DNA of 64,000 bases from Algoriphagus yeomjeoni (GCF_003259505.1 NZ_QLLK01000007.1:236763-300762), one strand, 5' to 3'. Shown: positions 8,821-18,444, numbered from the stretch's first letter. Notes: generated by a model from the letters alone, not told the origin. Translations and numbers: made by a program.

Positions 8821-10464
8821 TTAAATATTTCTTCCCGTATTGATCACGTTCACCCCGTCAAAACGGGTAGTTGAACTGCCATGAGAAACTGCTGATGATT
8901 GTGAAGGTTGGCCTTTGCCATCATTGAATGACCCAAAGAACCTGTAATCATCTTCGTCGCATATCTGGGAGCAAGAATTCCAAAATTCCTGCGTGTTGGA
9001 CTGGTAGGCTACATCTTCCAGCATACCGGTGATTTCGCCATCTTTGATTTCGTAGAATAATTGACCTCCAAATTGGAAGTTGTAACGCTGCTGATCAATG
9101 GAGTAAGAACCTCTTCCAAGGATGTAAATTCCTTTTTCAACATTTTTAATCATATCTGCAGGACTCAACTTTTCTTTGCCAGGACGCAAAGAAACGTTTG
9201 GCATACGTTGGAACTGCACTGAACTCCAGTTGTCTGCAAAAGCACATCCATTGGATTCATTTTCACCCAAGATTTGTACCTGATCACGAATAGCCTGATA
9301 ATTCACCAGAATGCCATCTTTGATCAGATCCCACTCCTTACATTTCACTCCTTCATCGTCATATCCTGTATTTCCAAGGGAATAAGGCTGAATCTTATCT
9401 GCAACAATATTTACTTTGTCAGAACCGTATTTGAAGTCCCCTGATTTCCATTTGTCCAGCGTGGCAAAGCTAGTACCTGCGTAATTTGCCTCATAGCCCA
9501 GCACACGATCCAACTCAAGCGGGTGTCCTACAGATTCGTGAATCGTCAGTCCCAAGTGATCAGGGTCGAGTACCAAATCATATTTTCCTGGGATCACTGA
9601 TTTCGCGGAGATTTTCTCGGTGGCATGTTTCGCTGCGTTGACTGCATCTTCCACCATATCATAAGAATTCTTGTAGCTGTTAAAGCCTGCAGGATTCATC
9701 ATTTTATCCTTTTCCAAGCCATCCATGTATTCATAGCCCATTCCCATAGGCGCGCTTAATGCTTGTCGGCTACGGAATCCGCCTGCTCCTTTGTTTACTG
9801 CAGTGACTGAAAACGTTGGCCAGATTCTATGAATATCCTGATCAATATAAGATCCGTCTGTAGAAGCGAAATACTTCTGCTCATTGATTATAAATAAGGC
9901 GGAATTGACAAAAGCAGCACCGTTGTCCATCGCAGAGTTGTTGACGTTTAGCAAAAGATCGATTTTATCCTTAACAGGGATTTCCATCGCATTCTTCTGA
10001 ATCGGGGTATTCCAGGTCACTTCACCATGGCCGCTTACTGGAGCTAGCACAACGGGTTCTTTTTGCAATTTGGAATTAGCTTTTGCGATAGCTACAGCAG
10101 TTTCTGCACAGCTCTTAATTCCATCTGGGGTCACATCTGAAGTGGCAGAAAATCCCCATGTGCCATTTGCTATCACTCGAATACCAACGCCAAACGTCTC
10201 AGAGTTTGAGATATTTTGAACATTCTTCTCTCGTGTGCTTACGTTTTGGCGCAGATATCTTCCGATCCGAACATCTGTATACGTAGCTCCTTTGGACTTA
10301 GCAGCATTCAAAGCAATGTCTGCAAGTACTTTTTTGGCAGCCGGATCCATTCCTGGTATAAGCAGCTGCTCAGCCGAGACAGGATTTCCCATCATGACTA
10401 AGCCGGATGTGGCTAGAGCGCCGAGCCCCATTCCGGAAAGGTGGATAAAATCTCTTCTTTTCAT
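8821..10464 (-). CDS. tldD: TldD-family metalloprotease with Tat signal
   Basis: This 547-residue TldD homologue contains the zinc motif HESVGH (about 316-321) and a downstream GRGSYSIDQQRYNFQFGGQLFYEIKDGEITG block. Unlike Escherichia coli TldD (about 480 residues, cytoplasmic), it begins MKRRDFIHLSGMGLGALATSG, a clear twin-arginine signal, so the protease is probably exported folded. Two adjacent genes make a TldD/TldE pair, but the PmbA partner carries no signal, so either it travels with TldD or the partners meet differently. No precursor peptide gene was found next to it. Confidence 0.93.
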   Translation of the reverse strand: MKRRDFIHLSGMGLGALATSGLVMMGNPVSAEQLLIPGMDPAAKKVLADIALNAAKSKGATYTDVRIGRYLRQNVSTREKNVQNISNSETFGVGIRVIANGTWGFSATSDVTPDGIKSCAETAVAIAKANSKLQKEPVVLAPVSGHGEVTWNTPIQKNAMEIPVKDKIDLLLNVNNSAMDNGAAFVNSALFIINEQKYFASTDGSYIDQDIHRIWPTFSVTAVNKGAGGFRSRQALSAPMGMGYEYMDGLEKDKMMNPAGFNSYKNSYDMVEDAVNAAKHATEKISAKSVIPGKYDLVLDPDHLGLTIHESVGHPLELDRVLGYEANYAGTSFATLDKWKSGDFKYGSDKVNIVADKIQPYSLGNTGYDDEGVKCKEWDLIKDGILVNYQAIRDQVQILGENESNGCAFADNWSSVQFQRMPNVSLRPGKEKLSPADMIKNVEKGIYILGRGSYSIDQQRYNFQFGGQLFYEIKDGEITGMLEDVAYQSNTQEFWNSCSQICDEDDYRFFGSFNDGKGQPSQSSAVSHGSSTTRFDGVNVINTGRNI

Positions 10465-10961
10465 CTATTTGTAATTTGATTTATTGTGGTTATCCCAGTA
10501 CTATCGGGAGGAATCTCGCATCTCCAATGAACATCCCAGTGTGTCTCGCCTTCGACATGCCTGGCTATCTCAGATAGGCTAGATTTCTTGTGTTATTTAT
10601 TTGATTTTGATTGGTCACCCCAATTAATCGGGGAAGTCTTTGGAATCTCTCAAAACGAATATTCATTATTCTATGTGGGGCATAGTGTCATGTTCGATTT
10701 CAATCAATCCTTTTTTAACGTGTATGGTTTATATTACTAAAATTACAATGGGTTTAATACTTCTCTCAAAGTACTCTTATCCTTGGATTAAGAAAAATAA
10801 AAATACAGACTCGGTAAAAAATCAGGGTGCAAATTGAAAAATCCCTTTTGACTACACGGGATTCTTAAATATTTCACCCTACTAACTCTAAAATCTATAG
10901 TGTTAAATCTGATTAACTCTTTCCTATAATATGCTTTTTACGGCCAAAAATAAATCTTAGT
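10465..10961. other. Non-coding spacer with palindrome remnants
   Basis: No convincing gene. It contains an imperfect copy of the TCCCGAT/ATCGGGA palindrome family at 10493-10509 and a CCCC/GGGG pair around 10618-10634. It separates the divergent tldD-like gene and the secreted protein at 10962, so it should contain both promoters, but I could not place a good TAnnTTTG motif. Confidence 0.6.
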
Positions 10962-11687
10962 ATGTTAGCGCAGATGCTCAAGCCATTCTTACTCGCAATT
11001 CTTTTTTGCTTATCTCAGAATTCATTTAGTCAATGTCTCAGCCCTGCTTTATTTGAGCATGTGCTTGCTCAGCTGGATGTTGAAGAAGACAAATGCTATA
11101 TGCCTTTAGTCAATTGCCTAGAGATCTCAAATGAGGAAACAATTCTGGTGATACCTGAGATAGCAGAATCGGGTGAAGGCTATGTTGTGCTAAACAGTCA
11201 CATCCTTGTCGTAAACAGTGCTAATGGAGCTATCAAATCTTGCTTTTATAAAGAGAAAGCTTGGTTAACGGACGCTCTAAAAATTAATAGTCTTGAAATC
11301 AGCTACCAACCATACAAGCTAAATTCTACTTCTGAAACCATTGGAATCACTATTGAGTATGAAGGAAGCAGTAGTGTATATCTAAGTGGAATTGAGGAGC
11401 TGAGTTTGTATGAAAGGAAAGGCGAAGAGATAACCCTTCTACTCGAGAACTTTGAAATTTTAAAGTTTAATGGGGATACCGATGGAATGACTAATGGAAA
11501 GTTTGAGGTACATAACAAAGCGATTGAACCAAGTTCAGTTCTTACTAATGGTTATTTCGATTTGATGGTAAAGGATTCTGTATCCAACTACCAGTTAATA
11601 GAAGGTGAAGAGAAAAACATCAATAAAAAGCTGGAAACTGAGGTTTTGATATTCGAAAATGGTGAATACCGAAGGAGAGAAAACTGA
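10962..11687 (+). CDS. Secreted protein of unknown function
   Basis: This 241-residue protein starts with a signal peptide (LKPFLLAILFCLSQNSFSQ), giving a periplasmic or outer-membrane location. The start could also be the second methionine four codons later (10974). No domain is recognised. The mature part is acidic and beta-rich. It stands alone between the tldD pair and the alkylation repair genes. Real gene by codon structure and signal peptide; function unknown. Confidence 0.7.
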   Translation: MLAQMLKPFLLAILFCLSQNSFSQCLSPALFEHVLAQLDVEEDKCYMPLVNCLEISNEETILVIPEIAESGEGYVVLNSHILVVNSANGAIKSCFYKEKAWLTDALKINSLEISYQPYKLNSTSETIGITIEYEGSSSVYLSGIEELSLYERKGEEITLLLENFEILKFNGDTDGMTNGKFEVHNKAIEPSSVLTNGYFDLMVKDSVSNYQLIEGEEKNINKKLETEVLIFENGEYRRREN

Positions 11688-11824
11688 TTTAAATAGTCTG
11701 AACTCTTATTCCATTTTGGATTTTTGCTTAGAACATTAGCCGTCTAGCAACTACATTTTTTCAGTTTCAAGCCTGTCCAATCCTCGGAAAGGCCAAGGGA
11801 CTTGAACTAGTTTTCAGCAAAAGA

Positions 11825-12433
11825 TCACCTCACAATCGTCCGAAAAGTCAAATTGACCCTTGGCTTGGACACAAGCTTAGTTGGAGGCAATCTATGCACC
11901 CAATGTGTCTGTGTGATTCCCTTCATGACCAGCAAACTCCCATTTTCTAGGACTTGCGAAACCGTCTCTTTGGTTACTTTGTGCTTGAAAGCAAATTTCC
12001 GCTCAGCCCCGAAGCTCACCGAAGCAATCGCTCCATTCTTTTTCAGATCAGTTTCCCCATCACTATGCCAGGCCATTCCCTCCGATCCGTTGTGATATAA
12101 ATTCAGTAAGCAAGAATTGAAAGTTTCTCCAGATTTCATTTCGACGAACTCTTTTAATTCTAATAATTCTTTGGTCCAAGGCAAGGCAGTTTTTGTAGTA
12201 TTAGAATAGGTGTATTCAAAAGGTTCTTCGGCGTACCATGCTACTTTTCGTTTGGTTTCTATTCTCTTCCCAAAAATTATCGCCACATCATTCTTCCATT
12301 GAATCTCATTCAACAAGTATTCGAGATAGCTTAACGCCTGAGTTGTAGGCATGATTTTTCCAAAGTAATTCACCATACCATCCTTTGGAAGCAGATTTAC
12401 ATTTTCTTTCGATTCCTGATTGAATAAATCCAT
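11825..12433 (-). CDS. alkB: AlkB-type alkylated DNA repair dioxygenase
   Basis: This Fe(II)/2-oxoglutarate dioxygenase directly reverses N-alkyl base damage such as 1-methyladenine. Motifs are WHSDGE (the HxD iron ligands), the distal histidine in THWVHRLP, and RVNLTFR, where two arginines bind 2-oxoglutarate. I chose the methionine of MDLFNQES at 12433, giving 202 residues. The frame is open to 12517, but the longer form would overlap the upstream gene by 71 bases and its first 28 residues look like a reading-through of that gene's other frame. It begins 14 bases after the AraC-Ogt gene, an Ada-like pairing. Confidence 0.93.
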   Translation of the reverse strand: MDLFNQESKENVNLLPKDGMVNYFGKIMPTTQALSYLEYLLNEIQWKNDVAIIFGKRIETKRKVAWYAEEPFEYTYSNTTKTALPWTKELLELKEFVEMKSGETFNSCLLNLYHNGSEGMAWHSDGETDLKKNGAIASVSFGAERKFAFKHKVTKETVSQVLENGSLLVMKGITQTHWVHRLPPTKLVSKPRVNLTFRTIVR

Positions 12434-12446
12434 GTTCACTATAAAT

Positions 12447-13289
12447 TCATATGTTGATCTGGGCAGCTTCCCATCCAATAATCGCTGATTTCCTTGTGTT
12501 ACCCCACATATATCCACCGAGCTTGCCGCTAGCTTGGATTACCCGATGGCAGGGAATCAAAAAAGCAACAGGGTTGCTCCCTATGGCAGTTCCAATGGCG
12601 CGGGAAGCATTTGGTTTATCAATTTCAGTCGCGATACTTCCATAGGTTTTCAATTTCCCCAAAGGAATCTTCAAAAGCGCATCCCACACTTTCAATTGAA
12701 ATGGAGTCCCATGCAAATGCAACTTGATCTGATTGAGTTTGTTCCAATCGTGTTGAAAAATAAACAAGGCTTCCTGCTGAATTTCATCTAGCAGTTCATG
12801 ATAATCTGCATTTGGAAAGCGGGCTTTCATCGTTGCTTCTCCTTCGTTTTGATCTTCGTAAAATGCGAGGTGACAAATACCTTTTGGAGTTGAGGCAACG
12901 ATGATTTCCCCAAAGGGAGTTTCAGCAAAGCTGTAATTGATTATTAGGTTCTCTCCACCATTTTTGAATTCGCCGGGAGTCATTCCTTCAATTTTCACAA
13001 ACAAATCATGTAGTCTGCCTGTACTGGAAAGTCCAGTTTCTTCCGCCACTTCAAAAAGCGTTACTTCCCTACTCTGCAAAAGCTGCTTGGCATATTCCAC
13101 GCTGAGGTACTGCATGAATTTCTTGGGGCTCACACCTGCCCAATCACTAAAGATGCGCTGGAAATGGTGAGGACTGAGGTGAACCTGCTCCGCTATTTCA
13201 TCTAAAGAAGGTTGTCTTTTGAAGTTCGTTTGGAGATATTCAATCGCTTCTGCGATGCGTTGGTAATTAATGGATTGGCTCTCGCTCAT
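12447..13289 (-). CDS. AraC-type regulator fused to O6-methylguanine-DNA methyltransferase (Ada-like)
   Basis: Residues 1-110 form an AraC-type double HTH (RQPSLDEIAEQVHLSPHHFQRIFSDWAGVSPKKF). Residues about 115-280 form an Ogt/MGMT domain ending in the suicide-alkyl acceptor motif PCHRVI (Cys247). The N-terminal zinc methyl-phosphotriester sensor of E. coli Ada is absent, so if it is a damage sensor it must respond differently, perhaps through the methyltransferase cysteine. It is followed 14 bases later by alkB, giving a compact alkylation-response unit. Such Ada-Zn-lacking fusions are common in Bacteroidota. Confidence 0.93.
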   Translation of the reverse strand: MSESQSINYQRIAEAIEYLQTNFKRQPSLDEIAEQVHLSPHHFQRIFSDWAGVSPKKFMQYLSVEYAKQLLQSREVTLFEVAEETGLSSTGRLHDLFVKIEGMTPGEFKNGGENLIINYSFAETPFGEIIVASTPKGICHLAFYEDQNEGEATMKARFPNADYHELLDEIQQEALFIFQHDWNKLNQIKLHLHGTPFQLKVWDALLKIPLGKLKTYGSIATEIDKPNASRAIGTAIGSNPVAFLIPCHRVIQASGKLGGYMWGNTRKSAIIGWEAAQINI

Positions 13290-13402
13290 ATTCTAGATGC
13301 TAAGTTATCCAAAAGTACCCGGAATAGGGAAATTGCAAAACCCGAATCTTGCGGAGTTTGGCAAAATCGGAAATACAGAATAGAGTTGAGATTTATATTA
13401 CC

Positions 13403-13702
13403 GATCGTGCCTTTGGTACTCATTAAATGTATCAATATCTACGAAAACCCAGAATTGCATTCTGGGCTTTAACTGGCCTTACCGTTGGCAAGGGGTCTGG
13501 GGTTGAATATGATCTTTCACGATAGATAAAATAGATAGTAAACAGGTATTTAGCCATTTTGATTGTTTTTCTAAACCTGATAGGCTTGCACTCTAATTTT
13601 GACTTTTGCCAAAGGCAAAACCCATAACAGCCCCGAATACAGCGAAGCGAAATTCGGGGTTAAAAGGTCAGAACGAAACGCAAGAGTGCCAAAGGCACGA
13701 TC
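13403..13702. repeat. Mosaic palindromic repeat, copy E (GATCGTGCC...GGCACGATC)
   Basis: A 300-bp non-coding element with terminal inverted repeats GATCGTGCCTTTGG and its complement near 13689-13702. Between them lie palindromes that recur in the other copies: CCCAGAATTGCATTCTGGG, a CCTTGCC/GGCAAGG-like pair, TTTTGCC/GGCAAAA and CCCCGAAT...ATTCGGGG. Internal order is inverted relative to the copies next to the IS200-type tnpA at 36-37 kb. Confidence 0.88.
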
Positions 13703-13757
13703 GGTATTCGACCTAAACTTGCGATCTCCGTGAAACCTCTGTGATCACTGTGGTTTT

Positions 13758-13790
13758 AAAAAAAAAGCCGTTCGCTTTTCGCGAACGGCT
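13758..13790 (-). terminator. Rho-independent terminator of the cystathionine synthase/lyase gene
   Basis: A perfect 10-bp stem AGCCGTTCGC/GCGAACGGCT with a five-base loop, preceded by a run of nine A on the plus strand, which is the U tract on the minus strand. It lies 23 bases after the stop of the minus-strand gene. Confidence 0.9.
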
Positions 13791-13812
13791 AAACTATTCT
13801 AACACAGAAATC

Positions 13813-14958
13813 TTAAATTTTTGAAAGGGCTTTGGCCAAATCATTCTTTAAATCTTCGGCATCCTCTACACCTACGCTTAGTCGGATGAGGGAATCTACT
13901 AATCCTATTTTCTCTCGGTCTTCCTTTGGAATACTTGCATGAGTCATAGAAGCTGGGTGACCGCAAAGTGACTCTACTCCTCCAAGTGATTCTGCCAAGG
14001 CAAATAAATGAAAGCTTTCCATCACTTTTCTAGCATCAGATTCTTTGTTTCCAACTAGTGTGAAGGAAATCATTCCTCCGTAATCACGCATCTGCTTTCT
14101 GGCTATTTCATGATTGGGATGATCTTCAAAACCCGGCCAGTAGACCTTTTCCACCTTTGGATGATTCTTCAGGTATGCCGCAATGGTTTTTCCATTTTGA
14201 GAATGGCGCTCCATTCTTAGGTGTAAGGTTTTGATTCCTCTGATTACCAAGAAGCAGTCTTGTGGTCCAGGTGTAGCACCTGAAGCATTCTGGATGAAAA
14301 TCAGCTTTTTTGCCAGCTCATCATCATTTACCACCAAAGCTCCCATTACCACATCGGAATGCCCACCGAGATATTTGGTCACTGAATGCATCACGATATC
14401 TGCACCAAGATCCAGCGGAGTTTGCAGGTAAGGTGAAGCAAAGGTATTATCTACTGCTACAATGATTTTATTGCCTTTTCCCAACTTTGCTACTGCAGCA
14501 ATATCGATGATATTCATCATTGGGTTAGTAGGCGTTTCCACCCAAATCATACGAGTTTTATCAGTGAGATGATCAGCAATAGAGGCTGCATCTGACATAG
14601 GCACAAACTTGAATTTGATCCCATATCGCTCATATACCTTAGTGAAAAGCCTGTATGTCCCTCCATAAAGATCATTTGTGCTGATGATTTCATCACCCGG
14701 ATTAAATAGCTTGAGTACTGCGTCGATAGCTCCCAGTCCCGAGGAAAAACAAATTCCATGCTTTCCATTTTCCAGCGCTGCCAGATTGTTTTGCAAAGCT
14801 GTGCGGGTAGGATTATGCGTACGCGAATACTCATAGCCTTTGTGATCACCAGGTGACTTTTGCACATAAGTGGAAGTCTGATATATCGGTGTCATGATCG
14901 CTCCTGTGGAAGGATCTGGCTCTATTCCGGCATGAATCGCTTTTGTTCCAAATTTCAT
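13813..14958 (-). CDS. Cystathionine gamma-synthase/lyase family PLP enzyme
   Basis: This 381-residue enzyme is a member of the Cys/Met metabolism PLP family. Visible signatures are TRAIHAG-like [36 protein letters not shown] and the PLP lysine in [12 protein letters not shown] (about residue 199). Length agrees. It could make cystathionine from O-acyl-homoserine or cleave cystathionine to cysteine; sequence alone does not separate the two. It is monocistronic, with its own terminator. Upstream divergent is the VTT membrane protein. Confidence 0.93.
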   Translation of the reverse strand: MKFGTKAIHAGIEPDPSTGAIMTPIYQTSTYVQKSPGDHKGYEYSRTHNPTRTALQNNLAALENGKHGICFSSGLGAIDAVLKLFNPGDEIISTNDLYGGTYRLFTKVYERYGIKFKFVPMSDAASIADHLTDKTRMIWVETPTNPMMNIIDIAAVAKLGKGNKIIVAVDNTFASPYLQTPLDLGADIVMHSVTKYLGGHSDVVMGALVVNDDELAKKLIFIQNASGATPGPQDCFLVIRGIKTLHLRMERHSQNGKTIAAYLKNHPKVEKVYWPGFEDHPNHEIARKQMRDYGGMISFTLVGNKESDARKVMESFHLFALAESLGGVESLCGHPASMTHASIPKEDREKIGLVDSLIRLSVGVEDAEDLKNDLAKALSKI

Positions 14959-15087
14959 TCGTAATTGGTTTAGGTTATTTTGGATCAGTGGAAAATGAAA
15001 ATCAGTTACGATTTTCAGGGTAATTTTAAGAAGTGCGTGTTAAACTTGCAGACATTCCCAGTAAATCCAATAGGTGAGAGTTCAAAT

Positions 15088-15783
15088 ATGACAAAAAAGG
15101 GCAGGATATTCAAAACTATCCGAAGGTACTTCGGCAGTCACCCTGCCGGAATTTTTGCTTGGCTTTGGGTGACTACCATGCCTTTTATAGGAAGTGTGAT
15201 TTTTGCTACAAAATATAACCTGTTAGATGCATATCAACTTGAAAGTGGGTTAGATTTCTTCATATATACTGCTATTGGGGCGCTGCTGATGGGTTTGGCG
15301 CTGCTGCCTACTACGCTTATCGCGCTGGCTTCCGGATTCTATTTTGGTTGGATATCCTTACCCTTTTTGATTTTGGGCTACTCACTAGCTTCCGTTTTGG
15401 GATATGTTTTAGGTAAAATCACCAACATGGGATTCACAGAATTACTTTTTAAGAAAAATCCGAAATTCAGGAAAGAAATAGAATCCAGAAAGGAAAAAGA
15501 AGGCTCTTTGGTCTTCTTCGTACGGATCTCACCGATTGTCCCTTTTGCCGTTTCAAATTTCCTCTTTGCCTCGATGAACATCAAGATTTGGAAAGTATTG
15601 GTATATGGCATTCCTGGGATGCTGACTCGGACAGTTCTTGCTTTCGCCGCAGGTGTGATTGCCAGTTCTTATCTAGCTGCCAAAGAATCTATGAATAGTC
15701 CATTACAGTGGGGCATTGGACTTGCACTTTTGGTAATCGGTGTGGCGGGGATTTATAATTACCTGAGGAAAAAGAAAAAATGA
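15088..15783 (+). CDS. TVP38/TMEM64 (VTT/DedA-like) membrane protein
   Basis: The chosen start MTKKGRIFKTIRRYF gives 231 residues; an upstream in-frame ATG at 14980 adds 36 residues unlike the family. There are about five hydrophobic segments and the VTT core motif: ASGFYFGW, a glycine-rich re-entrant segment, FFVRISPIVPFAVSNFLFA and GIPGMLTRTVLAFAAGVIAS. VTT proteins act in membrane lipid scrambling or transport. No operon partner is apparent on this strand; the next genes run the other way. Confidence 0.85.
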   Translation: MTKKGRIFKTIRRYFGSHPAGIFAWLWVTTMPFIGSVIFATKYNLLDAYQLESGLDFFIYTAIGALLMGLALLPTTLIALASGFYFGWISLPFLILGYSLASVLGYVLGKITNMGFTELLFKKNPKFRKEIESRKEKEGSLVFFVRISPIVPFAVSNFLFASMNIKIWKVLVYGIPGMLTRTVLAFAAGVIASSYLAAKESMNSPLQWGIGLALLVIGVAGIYNYLRKKKK

Positions 15784-15860
15784 ACAATCTGCAGTCCTCA
15801 ATATTCAATGGCCAAGGTTAGACACCAATTCTAGGTTCTCGTATTTGATTTATAATTTCA

Positions 15861-16001
15861 TCAGAGTCTTTCTGCTTTATTTCTCCTACATCGTTCACTG
15901 CAGTATTTCACCTCTTCCCAGTTCTTTTCCCACTTTTTTCGCCAGGCAAAAGGTCTTTTGCAAACTAGGCAAAGCTTGGTAGGCAAGTCAGATTTTTTCA
16001 T
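15861..16001 (-). CDS. DUF2256 small zinc-ribbon protein
   Basis: This 46-residue protein begins [11 protein letters not shown] and contains CLVC (11-14), [19 protein letters not shown] and CSERC (34-38), the four-cysteine pattern with FxWRKKWxxxW that defines DUF2256. It overlaps the flavin reductase stop by four bases, so it is translationally coupled and last in the photolyase cluster. DUF2256 genes are regularly found next to photolyase/cryptochrome genes, but their role is not known; a small nucleic-acid-binding or assembly role is conjecture. Confidence 0.9.
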   Translation of the reverse strand: MKKSDLPTKLCLVCKRPFAWRKKWEKNWEEVKYCSERCRRNKAERL

Positions 16002-16627
16002 TTGAATTCAGGAATTTCATTTTCTCTCACATAGGGAAAAGAATCCAGTTTTTTTAATCCATAGTAGGTATTCAAACCAGAAATCCCAACTCCTGAATAG
16101 CCTTCTAAATCCAGTTGCCCTAAGTCATTGATAGTATCATCTGGGCAGATAATCATCTCCACCGAACCAATCACAAAAATACACCCGTTGGGCAGAGGAA
16201 TACTTTCCTCATGCTTCATCCCGATTTTAACTGAACTTTCCTTTACAAAAGGCGCATGGAAGTCTCCAATATATTCTACTTCAAGCTGCATTCGTTCAAA
16301 TTCAGACTCTCCTTTCTCCAACTTCGCTGAAGTGTAATGGGCTTTCTGAATAAAAGCTTCTGAGACATGATTAATCGTATAAAACCCAGTTTCCATAATA
16401 TTGGGATAGGTATCGCGGGGAATATCAGTTTGAGGCCTCATGATAAAAGCCAACTGAGCTGGACTTGATCCCAAATGTACCACAGATGAGAAAATAGCTA
16501 CATTTTCCTTGTTAGTTGGTGACTTTGTTCCAATCAAATTTGCAGGTTTGATTCCACTGATCGAGTTGATCAAGTTCAGTCTATATGTACGCTCTAAGCG
16601 CTCTATCTCTTCTTTTTGTAGTTGCAT
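15998..16627 (-). CDS. Flavin reductase-like FMN-binding protein
   Basis: This 209-residue split-barrel flavoprotein is of the flavin reductase-like family: [37 protein letters not shown], and [10 protein letters not shown]. Expected to bind FMN and reduce flavin with NAD(P)H. It lies 17 bases downstream of the photolyase-like gene, and could feed reduced flavin to that enzyme, whose chromophore FADH- must be reduced; this link is an inference from clustering. Confidence 0.88.
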   Translation of the reverse strand: MQLQKEEIERLERTYRLNLINSISGIKPANLIGTKSPTNKENVAIFSSVVHLGSSPAQLAFIMRPQTDIPRDTYPNIMETGFYTINHVSEAFIQKAHYTSAKLEKGESEFERMQLEVEYIGDFHAPFVKESSVKIGMKHEESIPLPNGCIFVIGSVEMIICPDDTINDLGQLDLEGYSGVGISGLNTYYGLKKLDSFPYVRENEIPEFK

Positions 16628-16644
16628 AGTGGTAATAATTGAAT

Positions 16645-17757
16645 CTACTTTTCCTTATCAGATTCGTATTTAATTTCCTTTTTACACTTTTTCCAGAAAG
16701 CGAAGAAAGACGGGAAATAGCCTTTTGCACTGCTCATCCACTCTCTGGATTCCTCCTTTCCTAGAAAATGTCTATTCGTGGGATGCTCTTTGTAAATAAT
16801 TTGCTCTGAGTTTATCAACTCCATCAATTCAGAAAACTCCCCTACGAATAGTTGAATTCCTTGAATGTTTCTTGTGAGATCGAGTGCGAAATCCAGACAC
16901 TTTTGACTCACTGGATTCTTTTTGAAAAATGAAGGTTCTAGCAAAAAAATTCGCTGTACATCTTCATCTTGGTGCCAATAGGGGTCGATGTTGTAATAAT
17001 TGTAAATAAGCGTTGTCTTATTCATTGCAACTTTTAGATCATCAAGAGATGGCAGGATAGTTTCCAGGTGGAAAGGGCTGGTATCAAGCAATTGACTTGG
17101 AATCTGCATATTCTCAAATTCCTCATATTCCACATCTAGGAAAGTACCTTTCTGGTTATCGTCAAAATAGGTATTGATATTCCACTGATTAGCAACGTAT
17201 TTCTTACTTGAAAAAGCGCCTGCGACCCACTGCCAGCTCAGTTGATTGCTCGCTAAATCTCCATCCAACAGGTGGCTATACATCCATTGTGCAGGCTGCA
17301 ACCAATGTGACTTAGCGATATTGCAGCAGATCGATGCGACGTACATTCGCATGTGATTATGCATATAGCCAGTCTTGTATAGCTCCTTGATCGCCAGGTC
17401 AACGGCATTGATTCCAGTCTCGGCGTTGAGAATGGCGGATGGGATTTGATGATTGGAAATTGGAGCTTGCTCCTGCTTGAGATCTTGGTTAATCCCCTCC
17501 CCTTTTGCTATCCAAACCTGCTGCCAATAGTCTCTCCAAGCTAATTCCTGAATGAGTTTTTCAGTTTGGTACCACTTTAAATCCAGCGTCTTGATATACT
17601 CAAATACTTGCTTGGTGGAAATCACACCGCGCGAGATATAAGGGCTCAACCTCGTAACTGCTCCTTCTTTATAATTGCGCGAGGAGGCATATCTTACGGG
17701 ATCGATCGCTTGAATCCTGCTTTCTATTGAGGGTAAATCCGTGGGAAAATGATTCAC
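16645..17757 (-). CDS. Photolyase/cryptochrome-like FAD protein with permuted domain order
   Basis: Residues about 20-205 are the FAD-binding helical domain of photolyases: TRLSPYISRGVIS, ELAWRDYWQQVW, GYMHNHMRMYVAS and LLDGDLASNQLSWQWVAG. In a normal photolyase that domain is C-terminal, after an alpha/beta antenna domain of about 130 residues. Here no antenna domain precedes it. Instead, residues about 245-350 resemble that antenna domain (IFLLEP for VFVLDP, then SQKCLDFALDLTRNI and QLFVGEFSEL, IYKEHP). The protein is 370 residues. I infer a circular permutation or domain swap. It overlaps the TIGR03643 gene stop by one base. Confidence 0.85.
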   Translation of the reverse strand: MNHFPTDLPSIESRIQAIDPVRYASSRNYKEGAVTRLSPYISRGVISTKQVFEYIKTLDLKWYQTEKLIQELAWRDYWQQVWIAKGEGINQDLKQEQAPISNHQIPSAILNAETGINAVDLAIKELYKTGYMHNHMRMYVASICCNIAKSHWLQPAQWMYSHLLDGDLASNQLSWQWVAGAFSSKKYVANQWNINTYFDDNQKGTFLDVEYEEFENMQIPSQLLDTSPFHLETILPSLDDLKVAMNKTTLIYNYYNIDPYWHQDEDVQRIFLLEPSFFKKNPVSQKCLDFALDLTRNIQGIQLFVGEFSELMELINSEQIIYKEHPTNRHFLGKEESREWMSSAKGYFPSFFAFWKKCKKEIKYESDKEK

Positions 17758-18020
17758 TAGCTGATTTTATTCAAGGAAATACTTCGTTGTCGGGAACACT
17801 TGAATCGCTCAATATGAGGATTTCTCTTTTTTAAGTGCTTCTTACTCACTCCTGAATTCACACGCTTTCGCCACATTTTAAAGGAACTTTCTTTGAGTTC
17901 CCTTCGCATCAGCTTTATCACGTCGGATTCATTCACTCCAAATTGTGTCTCTATGGCTTCAAATGGCGTCCTATCTTCCCAGGCCATTTCTATTATTCTA
18001 TCTGTCTCTCGCTCAGTCAT
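17757..18020 (-). CDS. TIGR03643-family small protein
   Basis: This 87-residue protein begins MTERETDRIIEMAWEDRTPFEAIE, with FGVNESDVIKLMRREL and SFKMWRKRVNSG, the diagnostic sequence of TIGR03643. The middle looks like a helix-turn-helix, so DNA binding is possible. It is the first gene of the photolyase/flavin reductase/DUF2256 cluster. Such proteins are usually found beside photolyase-like genes; the function is not known. Confidence 0.9.
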   Translation of the reverse strand: MTERETDRIIEMAWEDRTPFEAIETQFGVNESDVIKLMRRELKESSFKMWRKRVNSGVSKKHLKKRNPHIERFKCSRQRSISLNKIS

Positions 18021-18165
18021 TGGTAGAATTCATATTGTAAAACTCATTTTTCGAGAAAATTTGCTTTTACTCTTTACAAGATTTAAAGCAAGCAGTCGTC
18101 AGAAATGTTTTGAGGAATGCAGATTTACTTAAATAAAATCACTCAGATTGGAAATGAATCTGCTC

Positions 18166-18444
18166 CTACCAAATGAACCTGCCGATGGTAATTATTGTGC
18201 ATAATGCTAGCGCCACAAGACTTACCATTAATAAGGCGGGTCTTTCGTTTTGTAAGATGAATTTTACGCCAATGAATAAAAAAACAAGCTGAGCGAACAG
18301 AAATGGAATGGTCAATAGCTCAACAAAAAATCCAATTATAAAAAAGTCTAACTGAAAGTAATTCGCCAGCCAAAGGAAGATGAAATAGCCGACAATTATA
18401 AAGTTGATACCTGTCAATGTTCTATCATTAAATCCTCCACCCAT
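18166..18444 (-). CDS. Small membrane protein, unknown
   Basis: This 92-residue protein has three hydrophobic segments (about 13-30, 34-60 and 70-90). It matches no family I recognise. It sits alone between the photolyase cluster and the first molybdenum hydroxylase. The codon pattern and strongly hydrophobic content support a real gene. Confidence 0.6.
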   Translation of the reverse strand: MGGGFNDRTLTGINFIIVGYFIFLWLANYFQLDFFIIGFFVELLTIPFLFAQLVFLFIGVKFILQNERPALLMVSLVALALCTIITIGRFIW

